From Halosimplex amylolyticum (GTDB taxonomy: Archaea > Halobacteriota > Halobacteria > Halobacteriales > Haloarculaceae): a stretch of 64,000 bases of DNA. Position numbers and translations under genes: made by a program. The stretch spans positions 1,984,001-2,048,000 of the forward strand of contig NZ_JBLKNW010000001.1 of the NCBI RefSeq assembly GCF_051414035.1, read 5' to 3'. The notes under the pieces were generated by a model that was given only the letters and a program-made list of their open reading frames with translations, was not told the origin of the DNA and searched no databases. Numbering within the stretch: position 1 is the stretch's first letter; every line of letters begins with the position of its first letter. Shown one piece after another: positions 1 to 8,956 of the stretch.

Positions 1-29
1 TCGAGGTCTTCCGACTCGTCGTCACTCAT
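1..29 (-). CDS. 5' end of a gene running off the window
   Basis: An ATG on the minus strand at 29 opens a frame of nine acidic codons (M-S-D-D-E-S-E-D-L) that leaves the window. It overlaps the stop of the upstream gene by a few bases, as in the tightly packed leftward operon that continues to 1084. Nothing can be said about function. Confidence 0.45.
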
Positions 30-315
30 TTTTCATCCCGAGAACCTCGAGCGCGTCGCGGAGCATCTCCTCGTCGGCACCATTCGCGGCATGGACCACC
101 TGTCGGACAAGTCGATCCTCGGTTCGATTCTCCCGACTCGGCCACGGGACACCGCGGACCTCGACCCAGAGATGATACATCGACTCCTCGTCGAGCGTGA
201 TATCGACTCGCTCCTCTTCGCAGTTGATCGAGAGGGCCCAATTCTCGGACTCGATCGAACCGGGGCCGTAGGAGACCGACGGACGGGTGTTGTCTGTCCG
301 GAACGTACGAGTCAC
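22..315 (-). CDS. hypothetical protein, 97 aa
   Basis: Soluble acidic protein of 97 residues. I chose the GTG at 315 because it overlaps the stop of the upstream zinc-finger gene (GTGA junction), a pattern repeated all over this window; the open frame extends further upstream but only as an antisense shadow of that gene. The second half is rich in charged residues and ends in a predicted helix. No family recognised. It belongs to a leftward set of small genes, two of them zinc proteins, typical of haloarchaeal plasmids and proviruses. Confidence 0.6.
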   Translation of the reverse strand: MTRTFRTDNTRPSVSYGPGSIESENWALSINCEEERVDITLDEESMYHLWVEVRGVPWPSRENRTEDRLVRQVVHAANGADEEMLRDALEVLGMKNE

Positions 316-749
316 CGGGATCCCCCCTCGATGCTCGCCGTCACGGGTTCGGCTATTCGGTGTTCCCCGTTCCGACACCAGATACACCGCTCGTCGTCCA
401 GGTACGTGTGGAGGTCGCACTTGCACACCTCGCACTCGCACGGCTCCGTCGGACGACCTCGCTCGAGGGCGTGCTCCCGGTAGGAGTCAGGTTCGGGTCG
501 CTCACGGTCGGGAGACGGGCCGTCGCCGATATCGTCGGGATCCAGCTCCGCGAGTCGCTTCGCGAGACCGGACCGCGAGTCGCCCGGCTTCCGAGGCGGG
601 CGCCGGACGGGATCAGCGAAATTCTCGTCGCACTCCTGGCAATGCCAGTCGGCCGTATCGTCCCCGTCCTCTCGACGGAGGTTTCGCGCTCCCTGTTTGT
701 GGATCAGCGACGACCCGCAATCGGGGCACGCTTGCACGGTGTCGGCCAT
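312..749 (-). CDS. zinc-ribbon protein, two Cys clusters, 145 aa
   Basis: The protein has two clear metal-binding clusters. The first is a ribbon near residues 8-50 (C-P-D-C, later C-Q-E-C). The second, around residues 105-135, carries several cysteines (C-E-C-E-V-C-K-C and C-I-W-C). The middle is arginine- and proline-rich. Start at 749: ATG whose frame begins exactly where the ribbon begins, 24 bases after the stop of the preceding gene. Multi-ribbon proteins like this are frequent in haloarchaeal mobile elements, usually of unknown role and presumed to bind nucleic acid or protein partners. Function is inferred only from the motif. Confidence 0.7.
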   Translation of the reverse strand: MADTVQACPDCGSSLIHKQGARNLRREDGDDTADWHCQECDENFADPVRRPPRKPGDSRSGLAKRLAELDPDDIGDGPSPDRERPEPDSYREHALERGRPTEPCECEVCKCDLHTYLDDERCIWCRNGEHRIAEPVTASIEGGSR

Positions 750-772
750 CGACGATTGGGACTTTCCGCGGA

Positions 773-1084
773 TCACCGCGATCCCTCCGTCGGGCGGTCG
801 GCGTCGCGAGCTCGACCGGAGCTCTCTCGGATTCGTTTCTCGACCGCGGCGGCCTCCTGGTCGGAGAGCTCCGCGATCGCGCGCGATTCGTCTAACTGTC
901 GCTGGTTGTGATTCATACGTCGAACTTCTCGAACGGTGTGCCCACACGGAACCGCGCTCTGAGTCGCCGGTCCCGTCGTTTTGAGGCCGACGATCGGCTC
1001 TCCGCACGTCGGGCAACTGGTCGGAAGACTGTACTTGCGCGCCGTAGGCCGGGTATTCTTTTGTGGCCGGGGGTCGTCTTGCAT
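773..1084 (-). CDS. small CPxCG-type zinc-finger protein, 103 aa
   Basis: Near the N-terminus is C-P-T-C-G followed about 20 residues later by a third cysteine and a histidine (C-G-H), a one-ribbon zinc finger. The C-terminal half is a charged, probably helical segment rich in Glu and Arg. It is the first gene of the leftward set 1-1084. It is transcribed away from the phiH1-type repressor at 1309, so the 225 bases between probably hold both promoters. No exact function can be given. Confidence 0.65.
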   Translation of the reverse strand: MQDDPRPQKNTRPTARKYSLPTSCPTCGEPIVGLKTTGPATQSAVPCGHTVREVRRMNHNQRQLDESRAIAELSDQEAAAVEKRIRESSGRARDADRPTEGSR

Positions 1085-1308
1085 AGCACGGTCACCTAGT
1101 TGACCGACACGGCGCCCGTGCTGGTCCCACAGGCGTCGACCAGTTTTTCGAGAGTCGACAGCCCCGAGGAGCGCCGCGTCGGTCTGATGTCCAAATCTTT
1201 TCCCATATGCATTAGTTCTTGGGGATAAGATTTGACACTGTGTCCAATTATACTGCCACCATGGATGACATCGAAGAGGGTTTTAGATGGCTCTTCGGGC
1301 ATCAACTC

Positions 1309-1593
1309 ATGCCCCGGCACCGAGCAGACTGGATGACTGGTAGTGATGATGTCATCCTCGAATTCCTCGATGATTCGGGCGCTGGGCACAATCTCCAGGG
1401 GATTGCGAATAATTTCGAAGATAGAGAGGTCTCTATCTCCTACAAAACAATCACTCGTCGATTGCCGAAACTTCACGAAGCCGGGTTGGTCCGAACCCTT
1501 CCTGGAGACGGCAAGTACTACGCAATCTCTGAGAGGGGTCGTGAATATCTTCAGGGCGAAGTCGATCTCCGAGATGAGCCTGAACCGGAGTGA
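1309..1593 (+). CDS. phiH1-repressor-like winged-helix regulator
   Basis: A 94-residue winged-helix DNA-binding protein. The N-terminal pattern (R-A-D-W-M ... D-D-V-I-L-E-F-L) and the C-terminal wing (Y-Y-A-I-S-E-R-G-R-E-Y-L) match the haloarchaeal family named after the phage phiH1 repressor, which keeps proviral promoters off. I start it at ATG 1309, where family members usually start; an in-frame ATG at 1261 would add 16 residues. It sits between the leftward zinc-finger genes and the Orc1-like gene, as an immunity or copy-control repressor of an integrated element would. Two relatives lie at 36104 and 36434. Confidence 0.8.
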   Translation: MPRHRADWMTGSDDVILEFLDDSGAGHNLQGIANNFEDREVSISYKTITRRLPKLHEAGLVRTLPGDGKYYAISERGREYLQGEVDLRDEPEPE

Positions 1594-1616
1594 GTTCAGT
1601 ACACCAGACATCGAAC

Positions 1617-1904
1617 TCACAGGGCCACCTCCGCGTTACCCTCAATCTCCGAGATACCGATTCCATAGAGTGTTTCGACCAACCATTCGGGTAGCTCCGG
1701 TTCGGTAACGAGGTCGTCCTCGGCGTTGCTGGTCTCGACCAGCTCGGCGACGCCTTCTTCGTCGATGCCGAACTCCCAGAATTCGTCCCGTTCGACTTCG
1801 ATACGGGTGTAGTAGTCGGGATCAGTGTGGTAGATCTCGACCTCGGCTTTCTGTCCGTCTACCTTCGCGCGTTCGACTCGATCTGGTCGCGGACTGCGCA
1901 ACAT
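1617..1904 (-). CDS. hypothetical acidic protein, 95 aa
   Basis: An acidic 95-residue protein with regular beta-strand-like and helical segments, no cysteines and no membrane segment. ATG 1904 was preferred to ATG 1910 two codons upstream; the sequence cannot decide. It is convergent with the repressor gene. Composition is typical of soluble haloarchaeal proteins, which supports real coding, but I recognise no family. Confidence 0.55.
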   Translation of the reverse strand: MLRSPRPDRVERAKVDGQKAEVEIYHTDPDYYTRIEVERDEFWEFGIDEEGVAELVETSNAEDDLVTEPELPEWLVETLYGIGISEIEGNAEVAL

Positions 1905-2073
1905 GGGCACAGCGAGGATATGTGCCGAAAAAGCTCTACGGCGGGTGGATGGGCGGAAGGCGATTTATGGGAATTATGGCGGCAAGAATCGGGCTTAGAG
2001 GGCGTGAAGGGCGAGAAAGTCGCCAATGGGCGGAAAATGGACGGAAGTGGGCGGAAGCCGCGCAGTCTGGCGA

Positions 2074-3069
2074 TTAGTGATGTGAACGGTAATGCCGGGC
2101 GCGACCGTTTCCAGACGCTTCTATCAGGTCGTACCGACGGAGACTCTTGAGATACCGACGCCGTGTGGACTCGGCTTTCGGATCGTATGCGCGTCGTTCG
2201 TACTCATCGGCGAGTTCGCTCCCAGAGATATCGCCGGCCTCGTCGATGATCTGAAAGAGTAACCGCTGGTGGGTTCCGAGTGAACGGATGCGACGCTCCT
2301 GGATGTCGTCTTCCGCATCGCGAACTACGCTCTCGACCGTCTCGACCGTCAATTCGCGGGTATCCTGTTGTTCGACACGTTGGGCGGCACGCCGTAGGAT
2401 CGCGATGCCGCGGCGGGCATCGCCGGCCGCGATGTCGGCAGCCCAATGGACTGCCTCGTCGTCAACGCGGGACTTGATAAGCCCGTGCGTTACTCGACTA
2501 TTGAGAATGTCGACTAGTTCGTCCATCGTGTACTTTTCTAACCGGACCGTCGCAGCACTCTGCATTCGGGAGGTCGCGCGGGAACTTAGTTGACCCATCC
2601 ACTCCTCCTCGTCGATCGTTATCGCGACGACGGAGACGTTCGGCAGGTCGGTCAGGGCGACCAGCGGCCGCTCGTCCAGAACGGCGACCTCGTCAAGGAC
2701 GGCAACGATGTGGTCGTCGGATTCCCGGAGACGGTCCAGAGCGAGCGAGGTCGGCTCGCCGCGTCGACGTAGGTCGGCGCCGAGGTTCACATCACGCACG
2801 AGCGTGTGGAGTGCCGCGGCGGTCGTGTTGTCGGCCATGCAGTTGACGTAGCCCCAGCGGATGCCGAGACTCTCGCGCTCCAGCTGGGAGAGGACGTACT
2901 TCGCGATCGTCGTCTTTCCGGCGCCGCTCGGGCCGAAAATTGTGACGTTCTCGGCGTGGTCGAATTGAATGGGTGCTAAGACAGACGAGAGATGGTCGAT
3001 CTGGCCCTCTCGATGGTGGAGGTCTCTCGGGACGAACTCGGGGCGGAGAGCACGTGCGTCGGTTATCAT
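2074..3069 (-). CDS. Orc1/Cdc6-family AAA+ initiator-like ATPase
   Basis: A 331-residue AAA+ protein with Walker A G-P-S-G-A-G-K-T-T at residues 46-54, Walker B I-V-A-V-L-D-E-V at 121-128, and a C-terminal winged helix ending in a basic tail. This is the architecture of archaeal Orc1/Cdc6, which binds origin recognition boxes and loads MCM. It is shorter than the chromosomal Orc1 at 55239 (448 residues) and lacks its N-terminal part, as many plasmid- or element-encoded haloarchaeal paralogues do. I see no ORB-like repeats in the flanking 3070-3297, so its origin is either elsewhere or the protein has another task. Confidence 0.85.
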   Translation of the reverse strand: MITDARALRPEFVPRDLHHREGQIDHLSSVLAPIQFDHAENVTIFGPSGAGKTTIAKYVLSQLERESLGIRWGYVNCMADNTTAAALHTLVRDVNLGADLRRRGEPTSLALDRLRESDDHIVAVLDEVAVLDERPLVALTDLPNVSVVAITIDEEEWMGQLSSRATSRMQSAATVRLEKYTMDELVDILNSRVTHGLIKSRVDDEAVHWAADIAAGDARRGIAILRRAAQRVEQQDTRELTVETVESVVRDAEDDIQERRIRSLGTHQRLLFQIIDEAGDISGSELADEYERRAYDPKAESTRRRYLKSLRRYDLIEASGNGRARHYRSHH

Positions 3070-3297
3070 ACCGAACGCCTACCATATGCTCTCATTTAGT
3101 TGCCAGCCGTCCTGGGTGAAAGTAGAATCCCGAAATTTATAGACAGCTGGAATAAAGCAAAACGACACGCCAACAGCGGGTGCTATAAGTGGTGAAACTG
3201 ACCATAGAGTGGGATCAGTCAAGCAACTAACTCTGACGAACAAACCCGTATATATTTCAGTCGCGTGGCCGAATTTTAACCAAGGCCGTATCACGTA

Positions 3298-4644
3298 ATG
3301 TATCTGGAAAATATTCGAATCCACGGATTCAAAGGGATTCGCGACCTGCGGTTTGAACCTAATAAGATCAATATTATAACGGGCCCAAACAATGCAGGAA
3401 AGACCTCATTTTTAGAGTCCCTCAATTTAGTATTTAATCCTGGCATCATCAGTGAGTGGGAGGAGGATATTGACTATCTAATCAATGCCAAGTCGAAAAC
3501 AGCCGCGATTGACTGCGAATTCTCGGGTCATCAGACTACATTTGGGGATTTTTCGAACATTGATTATGGTGAAAACCAGTTGAAAAATCGTGAATTAGGG
3601 CTTAGGCCCCCTCGAGAATCCGAGGCTCTCGATGCTTTTGTTAACGCCCTTCTCGATCTTTCATCACATGGACCTGATGCTGATTACTACGTAGACCGTC
3701 TATTCGGACGAACTCTTAGTCCCGATGACTTTGAGACAATAACTGAAGACTCACAGTTTCATGAGATAGTTGATGAATCGTTGAGGGAAACAATCATAAC
3801 CACATCTGAACAGTTAGATCGGAGTACGATTCAGGACAGCTGTATTGTCATGTCCATAGATGGAGAGGAGTTTCCATATATCTATCTTGAAGATTCAATT
3901 TATAATGAGCTGCGCGCTGAGATCTCCCATATGGCGGCACGTCGTGCCCTAACAAAACTGTACCAAGATGATGAACAGGTACGATCTAATCAAGATCAGA
4001 TTGACCGGCTTCGGCAAATGTTCTCCGACCTATTGATCCCCCGATTGGGGAAAGATAGGTTTGTGCATGAGAAGCCATCTTCCGTTGGTCAAGTTGTGTT
4101 CGCTAACACAGAAACTGTATCGGGTGATAATGTTGATCTGAGTAAAGATAAGGGTGCAGTGAGACTTCAGAAAATAGAGGAATACATTAAAGAAACCTCT
4201 ATCTTGCGGCATTTGGAAGACTTATCTTTTGACTACATTGTGTTCAATGAAGATGGTAATGAATACCAAGTACCGTATGAATTCATGGGAAGGGGATTCC
4301 GACAGATAATGACCCTTTTGTGGGAGTTGCACAAGTCAGACGTGTCTGAAACGGTGTTCCTGCTCGAGGAAGCAGAGAATCATATGCACCCAGGATATAT
4401 TAGCAAATTAGTGTATTTCCTGATTGATCTTGCCATGGCCGAGGAAATCCAGCTCTTCATCACTACCCACGATCTGGACTTCTTAGATGCATTCTTTTCG
4501 CAGAATATAGCTCATAAGGAGACTTCATTCTTAGAAAAGAATTTTAAGTTATTGAAAATGGGTAGAACATATACAGAGCAATTAGACTATTCCCAGGCGG
4601 AGAAAGAGCTAGAAGATATACATACAGATTTACGTGGAATATGA
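3298..4644 (+). CDS. ABC/OLD-type ATPase, probable defence ATPase subunit
   Basis: A 448-residue ABC-type ATPase of the OLD/RecF-like group. It opens with the characteristic strand leading to Walker A G-P-N-N-A-G-K-T-S (residues 29-37). Walker B is F-L-L-E-E-A-E-N-H near 354-362, and the H-loop follows as T-T-H-D near 389-392. The middle is a helical insertion of about 250 residues. It overlaps the next gene, a TOPRIM-like protein, by four bases (ATGA), so the two are surely co-translated. Such ATPase + TOPRIM pairs include OLD-family nucleases and the PARIS anti-phage system. The pair is clearly AT-richer than the genes around it, a sign of transfer. Defence is inferred from domains and neighbours. 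Confidence 0.8.
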   Translation: MYLENIRIHGFKGIRDLRFEPNKINIITGPNNAGKTSFLESLNLVFNPGIISEWEEDIDYLINAKSKTAAIDCEFSGHQTTFGDFSNIDYGENQLKNRELGLRPPRESEALDAFVNALLDLSSHGPDADYYVDRLFGRTLSPDDFETITEDSQFHEIVDESLRETIITTSEQLDRSTIQDSCIVMSIDGEEFPYIYLEDSIYNELRAEISHMAARRALTKLYQDDEQVRSNQDQIDRLRQMFSDLLIPRLGKDRFVHEKPSSVGQVVFANTETVSGDNVDLSKDKGAVRLQKIEEYIKETSILRHLEDLSFDYIVFNEDGNEYQVPYEFMGRGFRQIMTLLWELHKSDVSETVFLLEEAENHMHPGYISKLVYFLIDLAMAEEIQLFITTHDLDFLDAFFSQNIAHKETSFLEKNFKLLKMGRTYTEQLDYSQAEKELEDIHTDLRGI

Positions 4645-5243
4645 ATAGTATATTTCTTAGTGAAGGGAAGAATGATACAGAGTTGTTAGAAGCTGTATTA
4701 AATTCCATATATCGGGATTTAGAAACTCAAAGATTTGATCTTGAGGACCATTCTAATGATAAGTTAATAAAGCAGGAATCTTCAATGATTAGGTCTTTTT
4801 TGGAATACCGGAGCGATAAGGATATGCTGTTAAAATCAGAGGGAGGAAAGCCGAAACTTAAAACCGCAGTTGCAAGCTTATCACGAGGGCTTCTCGACTA
4901 TCTTGATCATTTTGAATTATATGTTGTGATTGACCTTGATGGGGGTTCAATCGATGGAATTATTCAAGATATTGACGAGGAATTAGAATCGCGTTCAACG
5001 ACCTACACAGCCTCATTGGAGAGATCCGGGAGATTGAAGCCGGCTTCGCCGTTTCTAATCCAGGATTCAGTATTTTCATACCGGAATTTAGAATACGAAA
5101 TCCGATTTATATCATTGGAGAATACCCTAGAAGATGTTGCAAACATAAACAAGGATACAGATTCGGGAGAAGAACAACGAGAAAAGGTCCGCGAGATATC
5201 GCGGCGCGATGATATCCAATCTGTGTTTTCGGAACACACATAG
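4641..5243 (+). CDS. TOPRIM-like nuclease/effector partner of the ATPase
   Basis: A 200-residue protein with the marks of a TOPRIM fold: a first strand followed by E-G (residues 8-9, F-L-S-E-G-K-N-D) and a second strand ending in D-L-D at residues 98-100. These acidic residues would bind metal. It starts on the ATGA overlap with the OLD-type ATPase. In OLD enzymes both parts are one chain; in PARIS they are two (AriA, AriB). This gene could therefore be an AriB-like effector or a split OLD nuclease; the sequence alone does not settle which. AT-rich, like its partner. Confidence 0.65.
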   Translation: MNSIFLSEGKNDTELLEAVLNSIYRDLETQRFDLEDHSNDKLIKQESSMIRSFLEYRSDKDMLLKSEGGKPKLKTAVASLSRGLLDYLDHFELYVVIDLDGGSIDGIIQDIDEELESRSTTYTASLERSGRLKPASPFLIQDSVFSYRNLEYEIRFISLENTLEDVANINKDTDSGEEQREKVREISRRDDIQSVFSEHT

Positions 5244-5265
5244 ATGTGTGCAATTGATATTTAGT

Positions 5266-5547
5266 CTATCTCCACTGTAGCAGTAATGCCCCCGTATCAG
5301 CTTCAAACTCGAAATTGAAGCGAAGGGAGATGTCGCTGAACCGATCCAGTAATTCACGCCGCTGAGCGAGCGACAGCTCCTCGTCCTTGAGGAGGTCGGC
5401 GATCTCGCCGACGAACGCCTGCACGTCCTGGCCCGCGAGCATCAAGGTGCGCGTTTTCTTGCAGTCGTAGAACGCGGGGACGTCCTTGACGATGTCTTTC
5501 CTGTGGTCGAATTTGCCGTCGGTTCGGATTCTCGTTGCTCTCTCCAC
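5266..5547 (-). CDS. hypothetical protein, 93 aa
   Basis: A 93-residue protein of mostly helical, charged sequence. It could be an intact small gene or the remains of a longer one: upstream of the ATG the frame has no further candidate start in good context. No motif recognised. It lies convergent with the TOPRIM gene, and its higher GC content sets it apart from the AT-rich defence pair. Confidence 0.4.
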   Translation of the reverse strand: MERATRIRTDGKFDHRKDIVKDVPAFYDCKKTRTLMLAGQDVQAFVGEIADLLKDEELSLAQRRELLDRFSDISLRFNFEFEADTGALLLQWR

Positions 5548-5865
5548 ACGGCGGTGAAAATCGTAGTTATCTCGCGCATCCCAATCACGTGCCCGTTATA
5601 AAGTCCGCCCGGATGCGGGTATGATCACGCCGCCGGCTAGGGGCGCTCGTCGGCCGCGACCGCGGTTTCGTACACACGAGTTGCGCGCGCAGTTATGCGC
5701 TCGTGTACATTCGCGGAAGCGGTATCGCGGCCGCACGACCGGGAGAGGAGGTAATTCAAAGAAACCGCTATTCCAAATTTAGAGAGAAGTTGAAGTGGAA
5801 GCATAGCGCGAGAACGGGCGCCTGCGTAAGTCTCAACAGTCTTCTGGTTGATACGGCAGTTTACG
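5548..5865. other. noncoding gap of about 320 bases
   Basis: No convincing gene. The left part is GC-rich with short inverted repeats (GGTATCGCGGCCGC-like stretch near 5720-5735). The right part becomes AT-rich toward the AbrB-like gene. A rightward open frame at 5703-5936 overlaps the AbrB-like gene antisense and has unusual composition, so I do not call it. Confidence 0.5.
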
Positions 5866-6048
5866 TTAAGAATCTGATTTATGTATTCGCTTATATGAGA
5901 TTGTTAGTTCCTCCTCTTCATCAACTTCAACAATAAATACATCCCCTTCGGAGATTCCATGTTCTCGTTTCAAATCCGCAGGGATAGTCAGATCTAATGA
6001 TTCTGTTCCATGGCGTCCTCTAGCTTTCACGTTATAGGGTTCTGGCAC
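5866..6048 (-). CDS. AbrB/MazE-like swapped-hairpin DNA-binding protein
   Basis: A 60-residue protein matching the AbrB/SpoVT/MazE fold: a short strand, then S-L-D-L-T-I-P-A-D-L, the G-I-S-E-G-D loop and a final pair of strands. Proteins of this size are either antitoxins or stand-alone transcription regulators in archaea. No toxin gene is adjacent, so a regulator is more likely. It is divergent from the methyltransferase gene at 6203 and may control that promoter region, which would suit a restriction-modification locus. Confidence 0.75.
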   Translation of the reverse strand: MPEPYNVKARGRHGTESLDLTIPADLKREHGISEGDVFIVEVDEEEELTISYKRIHKSDS

Positions 6049-6202
6049 GGGGCTAGGTCTAAACCGGATACATAACGTACTTCATGTGTTTTATGTACAT
6101 GAGAAATGCTGGACTGAGAATCTCAGGTTTACAACCAATTTGCAAAATCAAGCCTACTGAAGAAACACCTTTGTAACCGTTCGGTCAAACAGGAGAGTAA
6201 CG

Positions 6203-7654
6203 ATGAGTAAGCCGACTGCGATCAGCCTCTTCTCCGGGCTGGGTGGCATTGATATTGGCCTCCATAGAGCCGGAGTAGAGACGCTAGTCACTGTCGACAA
6301 TGACGAGTATGCCGCAGAATCCCTACGAGCGAATAGTTCTCTATACGATATCGGGATTGCAGGATCTGATGGGGGATATGATTGGGAAGTCATCGAAGAC
6401 GACATCCATGCGATCTCCAGTGAGGATGTTATTGAGGCAGCTGGGACTGACAATATCGACCTCGTAGTAGGTGGTCCCCCGTGCCAAACGTTTTCTCGTT
6501 CGAACGAGGGCAACCGAGAGGGTACTGACGCGGCTCGAGGTATGCTCTATGAGGAGTATGCGCGGCTACTACGTGCATTAGAGCCCAAAGCGTTTATATT
6601 CGAAAACGTCCGTGGGCTCGCATCTGCTAACGAGGGAGAGGATTTTGAGATCATCAAGAAGGAATTTGAAAACTCTGACTACACTCTCAACGACGAGGTT
6701 CTGAACGCGGCAGACTTCGGCGTTCCCCAGACTAGGAAACGACTGTTCGTCGTTGGATTCCGTGGCGACTCTAAGCCATATTTCCCCGAACCCACACACG
6801 TTGAGGCGAAAAACACGCTTACAGGCAAATCCTCATGGATTACGGCCGAGAAAGCTCTTGACGATTTTGACCTCGACGCCGATTTGACCGCTGATGAGGG
6901 GTATGTGAACGCTGTCGGTGGCAAATACGGATACCTCCTCAAGGATGTGCCTCCAGGAGGAAACTACCAGCATTTCTCGGAGCGAAAGTACGATCCCGAA
7001 AAGGGCGAATACATCGAGCGTTCAGAGGACGAACTGGATGAGAAAGTGTTCGACTGGCGATCTCGCCACTACAATTATCTGCTAAAGCAGGATCCGAAAC
7101 GTCCAACTTGGACACTCCAAGCTTCGCCGGGGACTTACGTCGGGCCTTTCCATTGGCGATCGCGTCGGTACTCCTTCCTTGAAGAGATGCGCTTGATGGA
7201 CATACCGGTTGACTACGAAATTCGAGGACCGCCTCGCGAGGTACAACGGCAGATCGGAAATGCGGTACCCCCCGGATTAGCTGAGGGGATTGCCAATGGA
7301 ATCTTAGAACAGCTGGGTATTGAATCCGAGAATGAGAGAGCGGATCCCGCTAGAACTTCCATCAGGACAGACGGGGGATCGATCGTTCCGACGATAGACG
7401 GGACTGTCGAGGTTGACTCAGAGTATTCCCCCTGGCGTTATGCTGAAGCCACAATGCAGGAGTTAGAAGACGGACAGACAGTAACCATCACCGGACAGGG
7501 TAGCCGGGTCGCACAGGTGATCGATGTAGCCGAGTTGGTTCGTCGGCAATTCGATCGAGACGTATCTATATCGCTTAGTGAGTCCGTCTTTAAGGACTGC
7601 GAGACTAGCAAGAGCGACCGACTTTCAGTTTTAGAGGCAGAGATAGCTCCGTAA
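6203..7654 (+). CDS. DNA (cytosine-5) methyltransferase
   Basis: A 483-residue C5 cytosine methyltransferase transferring methyl groups from S-adenosylmethionine to cytosine in DNA. Motif I is F-S-G-L-G-G at residues 10-15. The catalytic P-C-Q has its cysteine at residue 94. E-N-V follows about 40 residues later, Q-T-R-K-R lies near 175, and motif X (Q-I-G-N-A-V-P-P) lies near 352. About 100 extra residues follow motif X, longer than usual. It faces the SacI-like endonuclease gene convergently, forming a type II restriction-modification pair. The target sequence cannot be read from the gene. Confidence 0.92.
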   Translation: MSKPTAISLFSGLGGIDIGLHRAGVETLVTVDNDEYAAESLRANSSLYDIGIAGSDGGYDWEVIEDDIHAISSEDVIEAAGTDNIDLVVGGPPCQTFSRSNEGNREGTDAARGMLYEEYARLLRALEPKAFIFENVRGLASANEGEDFEIIKKEFENSDYTLNDEVLNAADFGVPQTRKRLFVVGFRGDSKPYFPEPTHVEAKNTLTGKSSWITAEKALDDFDLDADLTADEGYVNAVGGKYGYLLKDVPPGGNYQHFSERKYDPEKGEYIERSEDELDEKVFDWRSRHYNYLLKQDPKRPTWTLQASPGTYVGPFHWRSRRYSFLEEMRLMDIPVDYEIRGPPREVQRQIGNAVPPGLAEGIANGILEQLGIESENERADPARTSIRTDGGSIVPTIDGTVEVDSEYSPWRYAEATMQELEDGQTVTITGQGSRVAQVIDVAELVRRQFDRDVSISLSESVFKDCETSKSDRLSVLEAEIAP

Positions 7655-7689
7655 GTGACCGTCAAGACCGAACATTTAGACCACTCTTA

Positions 7690-8799
7690 TCAGTCAGATA
7701 GAGACTCAATAGCCTGTTTCCAATCAGACTTACTACTCTCCTGAGCCCGCATATCGTTCAGGAACTCTCCCACGGATTCACGAAACCGTCGTCGGCCCGC
7801 CCGCCCTTGGAATTTCAGACTGGAGTAGAGATCCTCTGGAGTGACGATCAGGAGTTCAATTTCTGCATCATCGATGTTCTCAAGCGCTCTATCGCGTTCG
7901 TTGCCAGACCGAAATCCTTGCCCAGCCACGAAGAGATACTCCTCAAGTTCGTGTTCTCGGCCAGTCGAAATAGAGTGCTGAATATCTGATTTGGTGGCGG
8001 GCTTGTCTTTTACTTCAGCGGCCTGGAGTAGGTTTTCCTCGTCCTCGGTCTCGAATACCTCGATATCACCCGCTGCATTTGAGTTCTCATCGGCGACGTT
8101 CACGTGGTCTACTTTGATGTAGATATCTTCCTTGTCGGCGAAAAAATACTGTGCGTCAAGCACTCCGGCAGTGACAGCCGCGAGCCGTTCTCCTAAATCA
8201 GACTGAGTGAGATACTCTTCGATCGTCGTCCGGAGTTCTTGGTATGAAACATTCGGTGGGTTGGTGTAACTAACCGTCGTGGGTTCAAGCTTCGAAACCT
8301 CGTAAAGGGTTTGCCGAAGCATATCTATCGGGTCTAATTCACCAGCTTCAGATCGCTCTTGAAGTTCATCTAAGATTCGAATCAGTGTCTGATAGATGTC
8401 GTCGTTTCTGACGGTGTAGTCGGTGTTTAGTTCCGATTGCCGATAATACACGCTATTGGTTCTGGGTTCATTGGATCCACCCAGCCGCTCTCCATTATCT
8501 TTCTCCCAATCGGTCACAACGTCAGTCGCTAATCCACCCGAATTGAATGAACCCTCGAGATCGCTCTGGTCTTGCAGTGCCAGAGCGTGGACATCTGGAT
8601 TCACGGCTTTCGCCAAGACGTTGGTTACAAGGATATATTTGAAAGTCCTCGTACCATACTTCTCGGCGTGTATAACTTCTCTAAGCCCCTGTTTGATGAT
8701 GTACTCGTCTACGTAAGCAGATTCATCACTATTGGTTACTTCTCGCCACGTTTCCCGCAGAAGGTCTTCTGCTTCGTCGTAGTCTACTTCCTTCGACAT
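7690..8799 (-). CDS. restriction endonuclease, probably SacI family
   Basis: A 369-residue protein with a PD-(D/E)XK nuclease signature: Asp245, then E-V-K with Glu262 and Lys264. The N-A-A-G-D strand before it and the overall size suggest the SacI endonuclease family as I remember it. It lies tail to tail with the C5 methyltransferase, with 35 bases between the stops, which makes it the natural restriction partner. If it is SacI-like the site could be GAGCTC, but that is an inference. Start at 8799 (ATG) faces a divergent intergenic region shared with the PLD nuclease gene. Confidence 0.7.
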   Translation of the reverse strand: MSKEVDYDEAEDLLRETWREVTNSDESAYVDEYIIKQGLREVIHAEKYGTRTFKYILVTNVLAKAVNPDVHALALQDQSDLEGSFNSGGLATDVVTDWEKDNGERLGGSNEPRTNSVYYRQSELNTDYTVRNDDIYQTLIRILDELQERSEAGELDPIDMLRQTLYEVSKLEPTTVSYTNPPNVSYQELRTTIEEYLTQSDLGERLAAVTAGVLDAQYFFADKEDIYIKVDHVNVADENSNAAGDIEVFETEDEENLLQAAEVKDKPATKSDIQHSISTGREHELEEYLFVAGQGFRSGNERDRALENIDDAEIELLIVTPEDLYSSLKFQGRAGRRRFRESVGEFLNDMRAQESSKSDWKQAIESLSD

Positions 8800-8956
8800 T
8801 GAGACTTGACCGTGTCATGGCAAGGTACCAGCCAGTCACTGAACGTTCGTGTACCTTAACAACATTATGTACATAGAAACGCTAAGGCCGGGATTATCGA
8901 TGGGACCTTGCTTCACCAGAAGAGCTAATTTGTTATAACATAGTTACAATATCTGG

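Noticed and set aside
3070..3297. Plasmid-type origin beside the Orc1-like gene at 2074
   Set aside because: AT-rich, but no repeated ORB-like or iteron sequence is visible; it looks like an ordinary divergent promoter region.
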